Program-made: the position numbers and the translations under genes
The notes under the pieces: generated by a model
What the model saw: the letters and a program-made list of their open reading frames with translations, nothing else
What the model was told of the DNA's origin: nothing
The model's database searches: none
NCBI GenBank assembly: GCA_945872375.1
Contig: CAMBYR010000002.1
Coordinates: 1-33,798, forward strand
From: an uncultured Blautia sp.
GTDB taxonomy: Bacteria > Bacillota > Clostridia > Lachnospirales > Lachnospiraceae
DNA length: 33,798 nucleotides
Direction of reading: 5' to 3'
Shown here: positions 23,146 through 30,615 of the stretch, piece after piece
Numbering within the stretch: position 1 is the first letter of the stretch
How the letters are laid out: every line of letters begins with the position of its first letter

Positions 23146-24813
23146 ATGGAGAATGAAACTGTTTCCAAGAATTTTATAGAAAATATTATCGATAAGGATC
23201 TGGCAGAGGGCGTTTATGACACCGTGCATACGCGTTTTCCGCCGGAACCAAATGGTTATCTTCATATCGGCCATGCAAAATCTATTTTGCTGAATTATGG
23301 ACTTGCAAAAGAATACAACGGCAAATTCAATATGCGTTTTGACGATACCAACCCGACGAAAGAAAAAACGGAGTTCGTAGAATCAATCAAGGAAGATATC
23401 AAATGGTTGGGAGCAGACTGGGAAGACAGACTGTTCTTTGCTTCGGATTATTTTGACCAGATGTATGAGGCAGCGGTAAAGCTGATCAAAAAAGGCAAAG
23501 CATATGTTTGTGATCTGACAGCGGATGAGATCCGTGAATATCGCGGTACCCTGAAAGAACCAGGCAAAGAAAGTCCCTGGAGAAACCGCAGCATAGAAGA
23601 AAATCTGAAGCTTTTTGAAGAAATGAAAAACGGTGTTTATGAGGATGGAACCAAGGTACTTCGTGCAAAAATCGATATGGCTTCTCCGAATATGAATATG
23701 CGTGATCCTGTTATTTATCGTGTAGCGCATATGGCACACCACAATACAGGTGATAAATGGTGCATCTATCCGATGTATGATTTTGCGCATCCCATCGAGG
23801 ATGCCATCGAAGGCATCACACATTCCATCTGTACTCTGGAGTTTGAGGATCACAGACCGCTTTACAACTGGGTTGTTCAGGAACTGGAGTATCCGCATCC
23901 GCCAAAACAGATTGAGTTTGCAAAGCTTTATCTGACCAACGTGGTAACTGGCAAGCGTTATATTAAAAAACTGGTGGAGGAAGGCATTGTAGATGGCTGG
24001 GATGATCCGCGCCTTGTTTCCATCGCTGCACTTCGCCGCCGCGGATACACACCGGAATCCATTCAGAAATTTGTGGATCTCTGTGGTGTGGCAAAGGCAA
24101 ACAGCTCCGTGGATTATGCAATGCTGGAGTACTGTATCCGTGAGGATCTTAAGCTGAAACGTGCCCGTATGATGGCAGTCCTGGATCCGGTTCGTCTTGT
24201 AATTGACAATTATCCGGAAGGCCAGGTGGAATATCTGGAAGCTCCAAACAATATGGAAAACGAAGAGCTGGGAACCAGGAAGATTCCTTTCGGAAGAGAG
24301 CTCTTTATTGAAAGAGACGACTTTATGGTGGATCCGCCGAAAAAATATAAACGTATGTTTGTAGGAACGGAAGTACGTCTGATGAACGCATATTTTGTTA
24401 CCTGTACCGGTTTTGAAGCAGATGATGACGGTACGGTTCATACGGTTCACTGCACCTACGATCCGGATACCAAAGGAGGAAACGCTCCGGATGGCCGCAA
24501 GGTAAAAGGAACAATTCACTGGGTAGAAGCAACCCAGGCCGGAAAAGCAGAAGTGCGTCTTTATGAGAATATTGTAGATGAGGAAAAAGGAGTATATAAT
24601 AAAGAGGACGGAAGCCTCAATGTAAATCCTAATTCCCTGACAAAGGTAACTGCTTATGTGGAGCCTGCTCTGATGGAAGCAAAAGGATATGACAGTTTCC
24701 AGTTTGTACGAAACGGATTTTTCTGTGCCGATATCCGCGATTCCAGAGATGGTGCGCCTGTGTTTAACAGAATTGTATCACTGAAAAGCTCCTTCAAGCT
24801 TCCAAAGGCCTGA
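23146..24813 (+). CDS. glnS: Glutaminyl-tRNA synthetase
   Basis: Class I synthetase charging tRNA-Gln directly. The 555-residue protein has FPPEPNGYLHIGHAKSI (HIGH signature), MRFDDTNPTKE, DWEDRLFFASDYFDQMYE, YPMYDFAHPIEDAIEGITHS and DDPRLVSIAALRRRGYTPES, then the two beta-barrel anticodon-binding domains (RKIPFGRELFIERDDF, KGTIHWVEA). The usual VMSKRKL loop is replaced by VTGKRYI, keeping the lysine and arginine but not the MSK core. The ATG at 23146 is chosen for AGGAGG 8 bases upstream and an N-terminus typical of the family; an in-frame ATG at 23104 adds 14 residues without an RBS. A small hairpin TTGCGC/GCGCAA (23104-23123) precedes the RBS. A terminator follows. Confidence 0.95.
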   Translation: MENETVSKNFIENIIDKDLAEGVYDTVHTRFPPEPNGYLHIGHAKSILLNYGLAKEYNGKFNMRFDDTNPTKEKTEFVESIKEDIKWLGADWEDRLFFASDYFDQMYEAAVKLIKKGKAYVCDLTADEIREYRGTLKEPGKESPWRNRSIEENLKLFEEMKNGVYEDGTKVLRAKIDMASPNMNMRDPVIYRVAHMAHHNTGDKWCIYPMYDFAHPIEDAIEGITHSICTLEFEDHRPLYNWVVQELEYPHPPKQIEFAKLYLTNVVTGKRYIKKLVEEGIVDGWDDPRLVSIAALRRRGYTPESIQKFVDLCGVAKANSSVDYAMLEYCIREDLKLKRARMMAVLDPVRLVIDNYPEGQVEYLEAPNNMENEELGTRKIPFGRELFIERDDFMVDPPKKYKRMFVGTEVRLMNAYFVTCTGFEADDDGTVHTVHCTYDPDTKGGNAPDGRKVKGTIHWVEATQAGKAEVRLYENIVDEEKGVYNKEDGSLNVNPNSLTKVTAYVEPALMEAKGYDSFQFVRNGFFCADIRDSRDGAPVFNRIVSLKSSFKLPKA

Positions 24814-24845
24814 AAATTCCCGGACGGGAAAATAAATGGTATATC

Positions 24846-24880
24846 AAAGAGAAACGGCGGTGCTCCGCCTTCTCTTTGTT
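24846..24880 (+). terminator. glnS terminator
   Basis: AAAGAGAA (24846-24853) and GGCGG (24856-24860) pair with CCGCC (24865-24869) and TTCTCTTT (24870-24877), with a two-base bulge and a TGCT loop, then GTTT. Confidence 0.75.
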
Positions 24881-24941
24881 TATAAAAGCCGGTAAAAGCA
24901 GCCGGACGTAAAACTCATGAACCAATGTGGAGGGTAAAAAC

Positions 24942-25334
24942 ATGAAGAAACTTAATGTGGCAAAAAAAGATGCGTGCATGGCATGCAAAGCCTGTGAAAT
25001 TGCCTGTTCAGAGGCATTTTACAAGGAGTTTAATGAAGAGTACTCCTGTATCCGTATCGGTGTTGCAAAGGATGGAGAAACTCCGAAGCCAACTGTATGT
25101 GTACAGTGCGGAAAATGCGCTAAGGCCTGTCCGGAAGGTGCGATCACCCAGAATGCAAAGGGCGTTTACATGATCAACAAGAAGAAATGTGTAGGCTGTG
25201 GAAAATGTGCGGAAGCCTGTCCGTTCCATGTTCTGGTAAAATCAGAAAAAGCAGAATATGCAAGCAAATGTATTGCGTGCGGAATTTGTGTAAAAGCCTG
25301 TCCTATGGAAGTGCTGGAGATCAAAGAAGCATAA
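24942..25334 (+). CDS. Polyferredoxin-like 4Fe-4S protein
   Basis: A 130-residue electron carrier of the HycB/CooF type with four cysteine groups: CMACKACEIAC near the start, CVQCGKCAKACP, CVGCGKCAEACP and CIACGICVKACP. The cysteines suffice for four [4Fe-4S] clusters, each completed by a distant fourth Cys from the neighbouring group. It has no signal peptide, so it is cytoplasmic. No redox enzyme lies beside it, so its partner is unknown. GGAGG lies 8 bases before the ATG at 24942; an upstream ATG at 24927 has no RBS. Terminators on both sides make it a single-gene unit. Confidence 0.85.
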   Translation: MKKLNVAKKDACMACKACEIACSEAFYKEFNEEYSCIRIGVAKDGETPKPTVCVQCGKCAKACPEGAITQNAKGVYMINKKKCVGCGKCAEACPFHVLVKSEKAEYASKCIACGICVKACPMEVLEIKEA

Positions 25335-25356
25335 GAGTATACATATCTGCAATATT

Positions 25357-25390
25357 ATAAAAGAGCTGCCTTTGCTGGCAGCTCTTTTAT
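25357..25390. terminator. Bidirectional terminator between convergent genes
   Basis: ATAAAAGAGCTGCC (25357-25370) pairs perfectly with GGCAGCTCTTTTAT (25377-25390) around TTTGCT, with T-rich or A-rich flanks on both strands. It serves the polyferredoxin gene on + and the acidic protein gene on -. Confidence 0.85.
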
Positions 25391-25398
25391 AATTATTC

Positions 25399-25425
25399 GT
25401 AACTGTTCGGTACCTTCACAGTTAC
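25399..25425. repeat. 27-nt palindromic repeat, copy 2
   Basis: GTAACTGT (25399-25406)/ACAGTTAC (25418-25425) with an 11-base loop. Its reverse complement matches copy 1 at 16930-16956 in 24 of 27 positions. Confidence 0.7.
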
Positions 25426-25427
25426 AA

Positions 25428-25754
25428 TTATTCTTCTTCCGGACTTTCTTCAGCAGGAGCTTCTTCAGCAGAAGCCTCTTCAGAAGGAGTTTCTTCCTCA
25501 GGAGTGTCTTCAGCAGGGGATTCATCCAGGTCGTCTTCCTCTGTGGCTTCCTCCCATTCTTCGAAATCTTCCTGTTCTTTGTCTTCTTCAGCTTCTTCAG
25601 GAGTATCGAGATCATCGTCGAAATCGTCTTTGAAATCGTCATCAAAGTCATCGCTGGGTTTTTTCTTCATCACAACAGCGGCGATCGCCCCTGCTGCTGC
25701 AGCAGTAACTGCTCCCAATGCTAAAAGTCCCCAATATTTATTTGATTTTGCCAT
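25428..25754 (-). CDS. Membrane-anchored, strongly acidic low-complexity protein, unknown function
   Basis: 108 residues. Residues 1-30 are a basic start (MAKSNKYWG) followed by a hydrophobic Ala/Val helix ending in MKKK, most likely a single membrane anchor. The rest is almost only D, E, A, P, S and T (DDFDDDFKDDFDDD, then repeats like EEAPAEESPEEE), with an extremely low isoelectric point and no expected fold. AAAGGAG lies 9 bases before the ATG. It is convergent with the polyferredoxin gene. I do not recognise a family; a disordered, membrane-tethered protein is all the sequence supports. Confidence 0.75.
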   Translation of the reverse strand: MAKSNKYWGLLALGAVTAAAAGAIAAVVMKKKPSDDFDDDFKDDFDDDLDTPEEAEEDKEQEDFEEWEEATEEDDLDESPAEDTPEEETPSEEASAEEAPAEESPEEE

Positions 25755-25816
25755 AATACCGTTCTCCTTTCAATTTATTGGCTGAGGTGCCGTAGGTATT
25801 TCATGGTTACGTTTGA

Positions 25817-25843
25817 GTTACTGTTCACTTTGCTCTCAGTAAC
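25817..25843. repeat. 27-nt palindromic repeat, diverged copy 3
   Basis: GTTACTG (25817-25823)/CAGTAAC (25837-25843), same length as the other copies. The third stem base pair is swapped (A-T to T-A) relative to them, a compensatory change; overall it agrees with copy 2 in about 18 of 27 positions. Confidence 0.5.
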
Positions 25844-25931
25844 GAGTTTGATTCATTTTGCAATGAGTTTCTATTATTTTACTACTTTTCAGTGAAAAAG
25901 AAAAGGGGAAGATGTGCGGAAATAAAAAAGG

Positions 25932-25960
25932 TTGCGACTTTTTTTGCACCTTGCTATACT
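25932..25960 (+). promoter_or_regulatory. maf promoter
   Basis: TTGCGA (25932-25937), 17 bases, TATACT (25955-25960), giving a start about 15 bases before the maf ATG. It probably drives maf, the HAD gene and the small acidic gene together. Confidence 0.7.
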
Positions 25961-25982
25961 ATAACAGAAAAGAGGCGAAATT

Positions 25983-26573
25983 ATGAATATGAAAAAAATT
26001 ATACTGGCATCTGCTTCTCCGCGGCGTAAAGAGCTGCTGGAAAAAGCAGGTGTCATCTTTCAGGTGCTTCCCGGGAACGGAGAAGAACAGATTACGTCTT
26101 CGGATCCGGAAGACATTGTAAAAGAGCTTTCCCTTGGAAAGGCGCAGGCAGTGGAACCATTGGTAACGGAGGATGCGCTGATCATCGGCGCCGACACCAT
26201 TGTGGTTTTCCGGGGAAGGATTCTGGGAAAGCCTGCAGATGCGGAGGATGCAGTACAGACACTGACCATGCTTCAGGGAAATACTCATCAGGTGTATACC
26301 GGAGTGACAGTGATTCAGAAGGAAGAAGGCAGGTGCCGGACATACTCTTTTGCAGAGTGTACGGATGTAACGTTTTATCCGGTGTCTCATGAAGAGATCC
26401 TGAAATACGTGGCAGGAGGAGAACCTTTTGATAAAGCGGGGAGCTACGGCATTCAGGGAGGTTTTGGCAAGTATGTAAAGGGAATCAGAGGAGACTATTC
26501 AAATGTGGTCGGACTGCCGGTAGCCCGTCTGCTGTATGAAATGAAACAGCAGGGAATTCAGCTTGCAGATTAA
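25983..26573 (+). CDS. maf: Maf family nucleoside triphosphate pyrophosphatase
   Basis: House-cleaning enzyme that hydrolyses dTTP/UTP or modified nucleotides to monophosphates, linked to septum control in Bacillus. The 196-residue protein has the signature SASPRRKELL near the start, the ADTIV segment with its catalytic Asp, KPADAEDA, and YCTDVTF/EPFDKAGSYGIQG-type motifs, of which CTDVTFYP and GGEPFDKAGSYGIQG are visible. AGAGG lies 7 bases before ATG 25983; the second in-frame ATG at 25989 is possible but has poorer spacing. It is followed within 20 bases by the HAD phosphatase gene. Confidence 0.95.
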   Translation: MNMKKIILASASPRRKELLEKAGVIFQVLPGNGEEQITSSDPEDIVKELSLGKAQAVEPLVTEDALIIGADTIVVFRGRILGKPADAEDAVQTLTMLQGNTHQVYTGVTVIQKEEGRCRTYSFAECTDVTFYPVSHEEILKYVAGGEPFDKAGSYGIQGGFGKYVKGIRGDYSNVVGLPVARLLYEMKQQGIQLAD

Positions 26574-26593
26574 AATTTTACGAGGAAGAGAAA

Positions 26594-27295
26594 ATGATAA
26601 AAGCATGTATTTTTGATCTTGACGGAACGCTGGCAGATACGCTGGAGTCCATGGCATATGTGGCAAATGTTATTATGAAAAAATTTGGTCTGAAAGAGCT
26701 CCCGGTAGACAATTTCCGGTATTACTCCGGAGAAGGCGCCAATATGCTTATGCGCCGCTGCCTGAAGGATGCGGGGGATCCGGAGCTTACCAGGTTTGAC
26801 GAGGGACAGAGGCTTTACCGGGAAATGTTTGCGGCAGATCCCATGTATCGTGTGAAACATTATCCGGGGATGCCGGAAACTCTGCGGAGTCTGAAAGAGC
26901 AGGGCGTACGTCTTGCAGTCTGCTCGAACAAACCGCATCCGGCGGCAGTCAAGGTGATCGCCCAGATGTTTGACGGATTGTTTGATCTGGTGATCGGGCA
27001 GAGTGATGCGGTAAAAAGAAAACCCGCTCCCGACGGACCGCTTCTTGCAGCAAGGGAATTGGGGGTAACACCGGAAGAGTGTATGTACGTGGGAGATACA
27101 AGAACCGATATGCTTACCGGAAAGGCAGCAGAAATGTTTACTGTCGGAGCACTCTGGGGCTTTCGCGATCTGAAAGAACTTACAGAGAGCGGAGCAGATG
27201 CCGTTGCGGAGCAGCCGGCAGATCTTCTGAAACTGTTTGAGGAAAAAAACATTCATGATAAAGGAGAAAAAAGATGTATAAAAAAGAAAGCATAG
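26594..27295 (+). CDS. HAD family hydrolase, phosphoglycolate phosphatase-like
   Basis: A 233-residue cytosolic phosphatase. HAD motifs: I, FDLDGTLADT with nucleophile D8 and general acid D10; II, VCSNKPH; III, KRKPAPDG with the lysine; IV, YVGDTRTDM. An alpha-helical cap lies between motif I and II. The closest named family is Gph-like (phosphoglycolate phosphatase), but substrate cannot be told from motifs. GAGGAAGAG precedes the ATG. It overlaps the next small gene by 22 bases (27274-27295), so translation is probably coupled. Confidence 0.9.
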   Translation: MIKACIFDLDGTLADTLESMAYVANVIMKKFGLKELPVDNFRYYSGEGANMLMRRCLKDAGDPELTRFDEGQRLYREMFAADPMYRVKHYPGMPETLRSLKEQGVRLAVCSNKPHPAAVKVIAQMFDGLFDLVIGQSDAVKRKPAPDGPLLAARELGVTPEECMYVGDTRTDMLTGKAAEMFTVGALWGFRDLKELTESGADAVAEQPADLLKLFEEKNIHDKGEKRCIKKKA

Positions 27296-27531
27296 ATACC
27301 TTTTTGAAGAATCAGAGTCAGCTTTTTGATGAAAATGTTGCGGAAACGCCGGAAGAAGCAGAGGAGTTTCTGGAGGAATGTATGGCAGTGGAGGCAGATA
27401 CCATTCAGGATGTGAGAAAATATCTGGATGGAGCAGGTGCTGATGTGGAAGGAATGTCAGATGACGAATTGAGAGATGCCTGTGAAGTGTTTGAACTTCC
27501 TTCCGGAAAATACCTGATCGTAGAAGGCTGA
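27274..27531 (+). CDS. Small acidic protein conserved in Lachnospiraceae, unknown function
   Basis: An 85-residue acidic protein: MYKKESIDTFLKNQSQLFDE opens it, then acidic helices (TPEEAEEFLEECMAVEADTI), and a C-terminal EVFELPSGKYLIVEG strand pair. AAAGGAG lies 8 bases before the ATG, which is inside the end of the HAD gene. The well-formed RBS, overlap and non-repetitive composition support a real gene. I recall similar small proteins next to maf/HAD genes in this family but no function. No transmembrane segment. Confidence 0.8.
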   Translation: MYKKESIDTFLKNQSQLFDENVAETPEEAEEFLEECMAVEADTIQDVRKYLDGAGADVEGMSDDELRDACEVFELPSGKYLIVEG

Positions 27532-27553
27532 CCGACAGGCGAAAATTCTATAT

Positions 27554-27681
27554 AGTTCAGAAGATGGGAAAATGCAGATTACACTGACAGCGCTTACTAT
27601 GATAAAATAGGCGTACCAAAAGATTATGATTACAGAATCACGGCAATCAATTTTGGAAAGATAAAGGAGGATGACTTATGA
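27554..27681 (+). pseudogene. Possible C-terminal gene remnant ahead of the surface-protein gene
   Basis: A frame without a start codon, opened after TAG at 27553-27555, reads WENADYTDSAYYDKIGVPKD and ends ITAINFGKIKEDDL at TGA 27679-27681, overlapping the next ATG (27678). The composition is protein-like and different from the other frames, so it may be the tail of a decayed gene whose stop still couples to the surface-protein start. It could also be chance. The rest of 27532-27677 shows no terminator or strong promoter. Confidence 0.3.
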
Positions 27682-30365
27682 AGAAAACCAGAATTCTGGC
27701 AGTTGTGATGTCTGTGCTGATGATGATTTCCATGCTTCCTGCAATGGTATTTGCAGCAGCAGTTCCGGCAGGAGCATTGGGCGGCGAACTGAAAATCAAA
27801 GGTATTGCCGCTTTTGAACAGGAATTAAGTGCAGATTATAAAAAAGTTACACCGGAAGGAATAACAGATGATTATGTCACATTTCTCTGGCAGAGAAAAA
27901 TTTCCGATAATGCCGAAGACCCGCTTGTGGAGCTGGGCAAGGAAAAAACATACAAAGTGACAGCCGAGGATGTGGGATATAAAATTGTCCTGACCATCAC
28001 GGGACGCGAAGACATGGGCGTTACGGGATCACTGACAGTAACCAGCGATCCGGTACTTGCAGAGGTTCCGGCAGAGCTTCTGGCTCAGCTTCAGCAGGAA
28101 GAGGCAGCAGCACTTTCCGAAGAAGTTCAGACGGAAGGCGATTCCGTGAACCAGATTCCGGAAGGAGAAGTATACGAGGAACTGCCTGCAGAGAACACAG
28201 CATCCGAAGAACTGGCGATAGACGAAGAAATACTTTCTGAAGAAACGTCTTCTGAAGAAACATATTCCGAAGAAAACAACTCTGAGGAAGTGAATACGGA
28301 TGCAGATGTGCAGGAAGAAACTTACGAAGATGAAGAACTGTTTCCTATCACGGAAATGAATGAAGAACTGTATCCTGTAGAAGAAATCTCCGAGGGGGAT
28401 GAAGCAGAGCTGCGGGAGGAAGCACCTGTTTATTCTGCAGAGGCTGTCACGGGAGACGGTACGGGCGTCATTGATTTTGGAACGATCACCGCAGGAAAAG
28501 AATCTGAGATTGTTCCGGTGGAATTTTATGTGCAGAATACGGGTACCGGCACACTGAACTTCCCGGAGATCACTCCGGAGCGTTTTATGGTTCAGGACAT
28601 TCAGGAACCTCTGGAACCGGGCGAAAAAGCGGTGCTTTGGATTGTTCCAAGAGAGGGCATCACGCCAGGTACTTATGAAGATGAGATCGTATATCAGGCC
28701 AATGAGGATGAAAATGCAAAAGCGTCTGTTGTTGCGAAGATCACAGTGACAGAGGCAGCACCGGAGGAACCGGCAGACGATCCGAATGAAACACTGGAAC
28801 CGGCAGAAAATCCGGGACAGATCCAGGAGCCGGCAGACGATCCGGAACAGACACCGGAACCGACAGAAGAACCTGCAGCGACACCGGAACCGACAGAGGA
28901 ACCTGCAGCAACACCTGAGCCGACAGTGATTTCAGTGGAAGCAGATCCTTCGGCAGTTGCATTTGACGGAATCACAGAGGGAGATCCGGTTCCGGAAGCA
29001 AAAACCATTACATTGAAAAACAGCGGAAATACGGAAGTCACTCTGGCAATCGAGGAAGCAGAGCAGTTCACGGCAGAAGGGACAAAGGATTTCCTGGTAA
29101 GCAGTCTGACAGCATCTGTTCTGCAGCCGGGCGAGACAGCATCCTTTACTGTACAGCCTAAGGGTGGCCTTAAGGCAGAGCATTATGTAAACGTGATCAA
29201 GATCGTCAGCGCTGTTGACGGTACGGAACTTGCGTCCGTAGAAGCATCTGTGGAAGTGGGCAAAAAGATGGTTCATAAATTAACGATAAGTCCGGATACG
29301 CTGGATTTCGGCAGCGCAATTCAGGGATATACAGAGGCTCCTAAGGCACAGAAGGTTACTGTTACCAACGATGGAAATGTCACAGAGGTTCTGGGACAGC
29401 CGGCAGGAACAAGCTTCACCGTAGGAGCACTGAGTGCTGTGGAACTGGCTCCCGGCAGCTCCACTACCTTTATGGTTCAGCCTGCGACAGGACTGGCAGC
29501 GGGGGAATATTACGAGACAATCATAGTTCCGTCAGAATCCGGCACGGAATGTAAATTTGTTGCTCTTCTGGATGTGGAACAGCAGGATACCTCCGTAAAG
29601 CTTACCGGTATTACCAGACCGCAGGATATTACAGGTCTGGAAAACGGAACAGAAAAGAAGGCAGAAGCAATGAAGCTTCCGTCAACGGTTGTTATTCAGA
29701 CTTCCAATGGAGAAATGAAAGCTGCAGTTGCATGGGATGTAAACGGATGCGCATATGATCCGGCCGGCACGACCCAGCAGAGCTTCCGGGTAAACGGAAC
29801 TGTGACTCTTCCGGCTGGTGTGACGAATCCATCCGGAATCAGCCTGGTAATTTCCGTCAATGTATCCGTAAATGGATATACAGCAAACATTGCATCTCCG
29901 GATAACAATCAGATTACCGGAATTACTCCAAACGGTGAATATCAGACAAAAGCAACCATTTCCTTTACAGCAGTAGGTGCAGGTATGGATAATGCAAGAC
30001 CTCGTAAAGGTGATGTCAGATATCTTCCTCTGAACTGGACGGTTGTAAATACCAATACCTGGACAGGTGCTCCGTATGCAGCAAGTTTCGGAATGGGAAG
30101 AAGCGGTGAGTATACACTGAGTGTCGTATTCTCCCGTCAGGAATATGATGGAAGCAATTGGGTAACCAGCGGAGAACAGGATACGAAAAAAGTTTCCTTC
30201 CGTGTAGTAGACGGCTCTGGTGTTACACCTACCCCGACGCTGACTGCAGAACAGAAAGCAGCGGTTCAGACGGGAGATAATTCTCCGATCATTCCGCTGG
30301 TGATTGCGCTTGTTGTAGCAGTGCTCTGCATCGTAGGCGTAGTGGTATTCCGAAAAAAGAAATAA
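27678..30365 (+). CDS. Cell-wall-anchored surface protein with choice-of-anchor/ASPM-like repeats
   Basis: 895 residues. The signal peptide is about residues 1-27 (basic start, VVMSVLMMISML, cleavage near VFA-AA). After a globular start comes a Glu/Ser-rich stretch (about 140-235) with SEETSSEE-type repeats. Then three beta-sandwich repeats of the ASPM/SPD-2/Hydin or choice-of-anchor type (IDFGTITAGKE, VAFDGITEGDPVPE, LDFGSAIQGYTEAPK, each ending in a PGE/PGS...V segment), with a proline-rich EEPAATPEPT linker after the first. An Ig-like domain with AVAWDVNGCAYDPAGT follows. The end is a sorting signal: QTGD (864-867), a hydrophobic helix and RKKK, so sortase anchoring through a TGD-type variant of LPXTG is likely. 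GGAGG lies 7 bases before the ATG. Confidence 0.85.
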   Translation: MKKTRILAVVMSVLMMISMLPAMVFAAAVPAGALGGELKIKGIAAFEQELSADYKKVTPEGITDDYVTFLWQRKISDNAEDPLVELGKEKTYKVTAEDVGYKIVLTITGREDMGVTGSLTVTSDPVLAEVPAELLAQLQQEEAAALSEEVQTEGDSVNQIPEGEVYEELPAENTASEELAIDEEILSEETSSEETYSEENNSEEVNTDADVQEETYEDEELFPITEMNEELYPVEEISEGDEAELREEAPVYSAEAVTGDGTGVIDFGTITAGKESEIVPVEFYVQNTGTGTLNFPEITPERFMVQDIQEPLEPGEKAVLWIVPREGITPGTYEDEIVYQANEDENAKASVVAKITVTEAAPEEPADDPNETLEPAENPGQIQEPADDPEQTPEPTEEPAATPEPTEEPAATPEPTVISVEADPSAVAFDGITEGDPVPEAKTITLKNSGNTEVTLAIEEAEQFTAEGTKDFLVSSLTASVLQPGETASFTVQPKGGLKAEHYVNVIKIVSAVDGTELASVEASVEVGKKMVHKLTISPDTLDFGSAIQGYTEAPKAQKVTVTNDGNVTEVLGQPAGTSFTVGALSAVELAPGSSTTFMVQPATGLAAGEYYETIIVPSESGTECKFVALLDVEQQDTSVKLTGITRPQDITGLENGTEKKAEAMKLPSTVVIQTSNGEMKAAVAWDVNGCAYDPAGTTQQSFRVNGTVTLPAGVTNPSGISLVISVNVSVNGYTANIASPDNNQITGITPNGEYQTKATISFTAVGAGMDNARPRKGDVRYLPLNWTVVNTNTWTGAPYAASFGMGRSGEYTLSVVFSRQEYDGSNWVTSGEQDTKKVSFRVVDGSGVTPTPTLTAEQKAAVQTGDNSPIIPLVIALVVAVLCIVGVVVFRKKK

Positions 30366-30412
30366 TGTAAAAGAAGGACCATCTCTGTGAGACAGAGACA
30401 GTCAGTTTTCAG

Positions 30413-30447
30413 AAAAAGAAGGTACCAGGACCCGGTACCTTCTTTTT
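30413..30447 (+). terminator. Terminator of the surface-protein gene
   Basis: AAAAAGAAGGTACC (30413-30426) pairs with GGTACCTTCTTTTT (30434-30447), 14 pairs around AGGACCC. A smaller hairpin TCTCTGT/ACAGAGA (30382-30398) precedes it. Confidence 0.85.
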
Positions 30448-30479
30448 ACTTCAGCAGAAAACCATAATCAATGCAATTA

Positions 30480-30506
30480 CTAGCACTCAACGAAAATGAG
30501 TGCTAA
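30480..30506 (+). promoter_or_regulatory. CIRCE element (HrcA operator)
   Basis: CTAGCACTC (30480-30488), nine bases, GAGTGCTAA (30498-30506); only the first base departs from the consensus TTAGCACTC-N9-GAGTGCTAA. It lies just before the htpG promoter and marks it as part of the HrcA heat-shock regulon. Confidence 0.92.
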
Positions 30507-30513
30507 ATTTCTC

Positions 30514-30542
30514 TTGACATTTCTTCCAAGGAGTATTACTAT
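30514..30542 (+). promoter_or_regulatory. htpG promoter
   Basis: TTGACA (30514-30519), 17 bases, TACTAT (30537-30542). A better hexamer TATACT at 30540-30545 has a 20-base spacing. The CIRCE element ends 7 bases upstream of the -35. Confidence 0.65.
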
Positions 30543-30615
30543 ACTATTTAACGAATCAGAAACAGCAGAAATACAAAACAGATTATAATAAAAAACCTAA
30601 AGGAGTGTGGATAAC

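Noticed and set aside
25504..25785. Serine-rich + frame opposite the acidic protein
   Set aside because: It is the antisense of GAA/GAT-rich codons of the minus-strand gene; no RBS.
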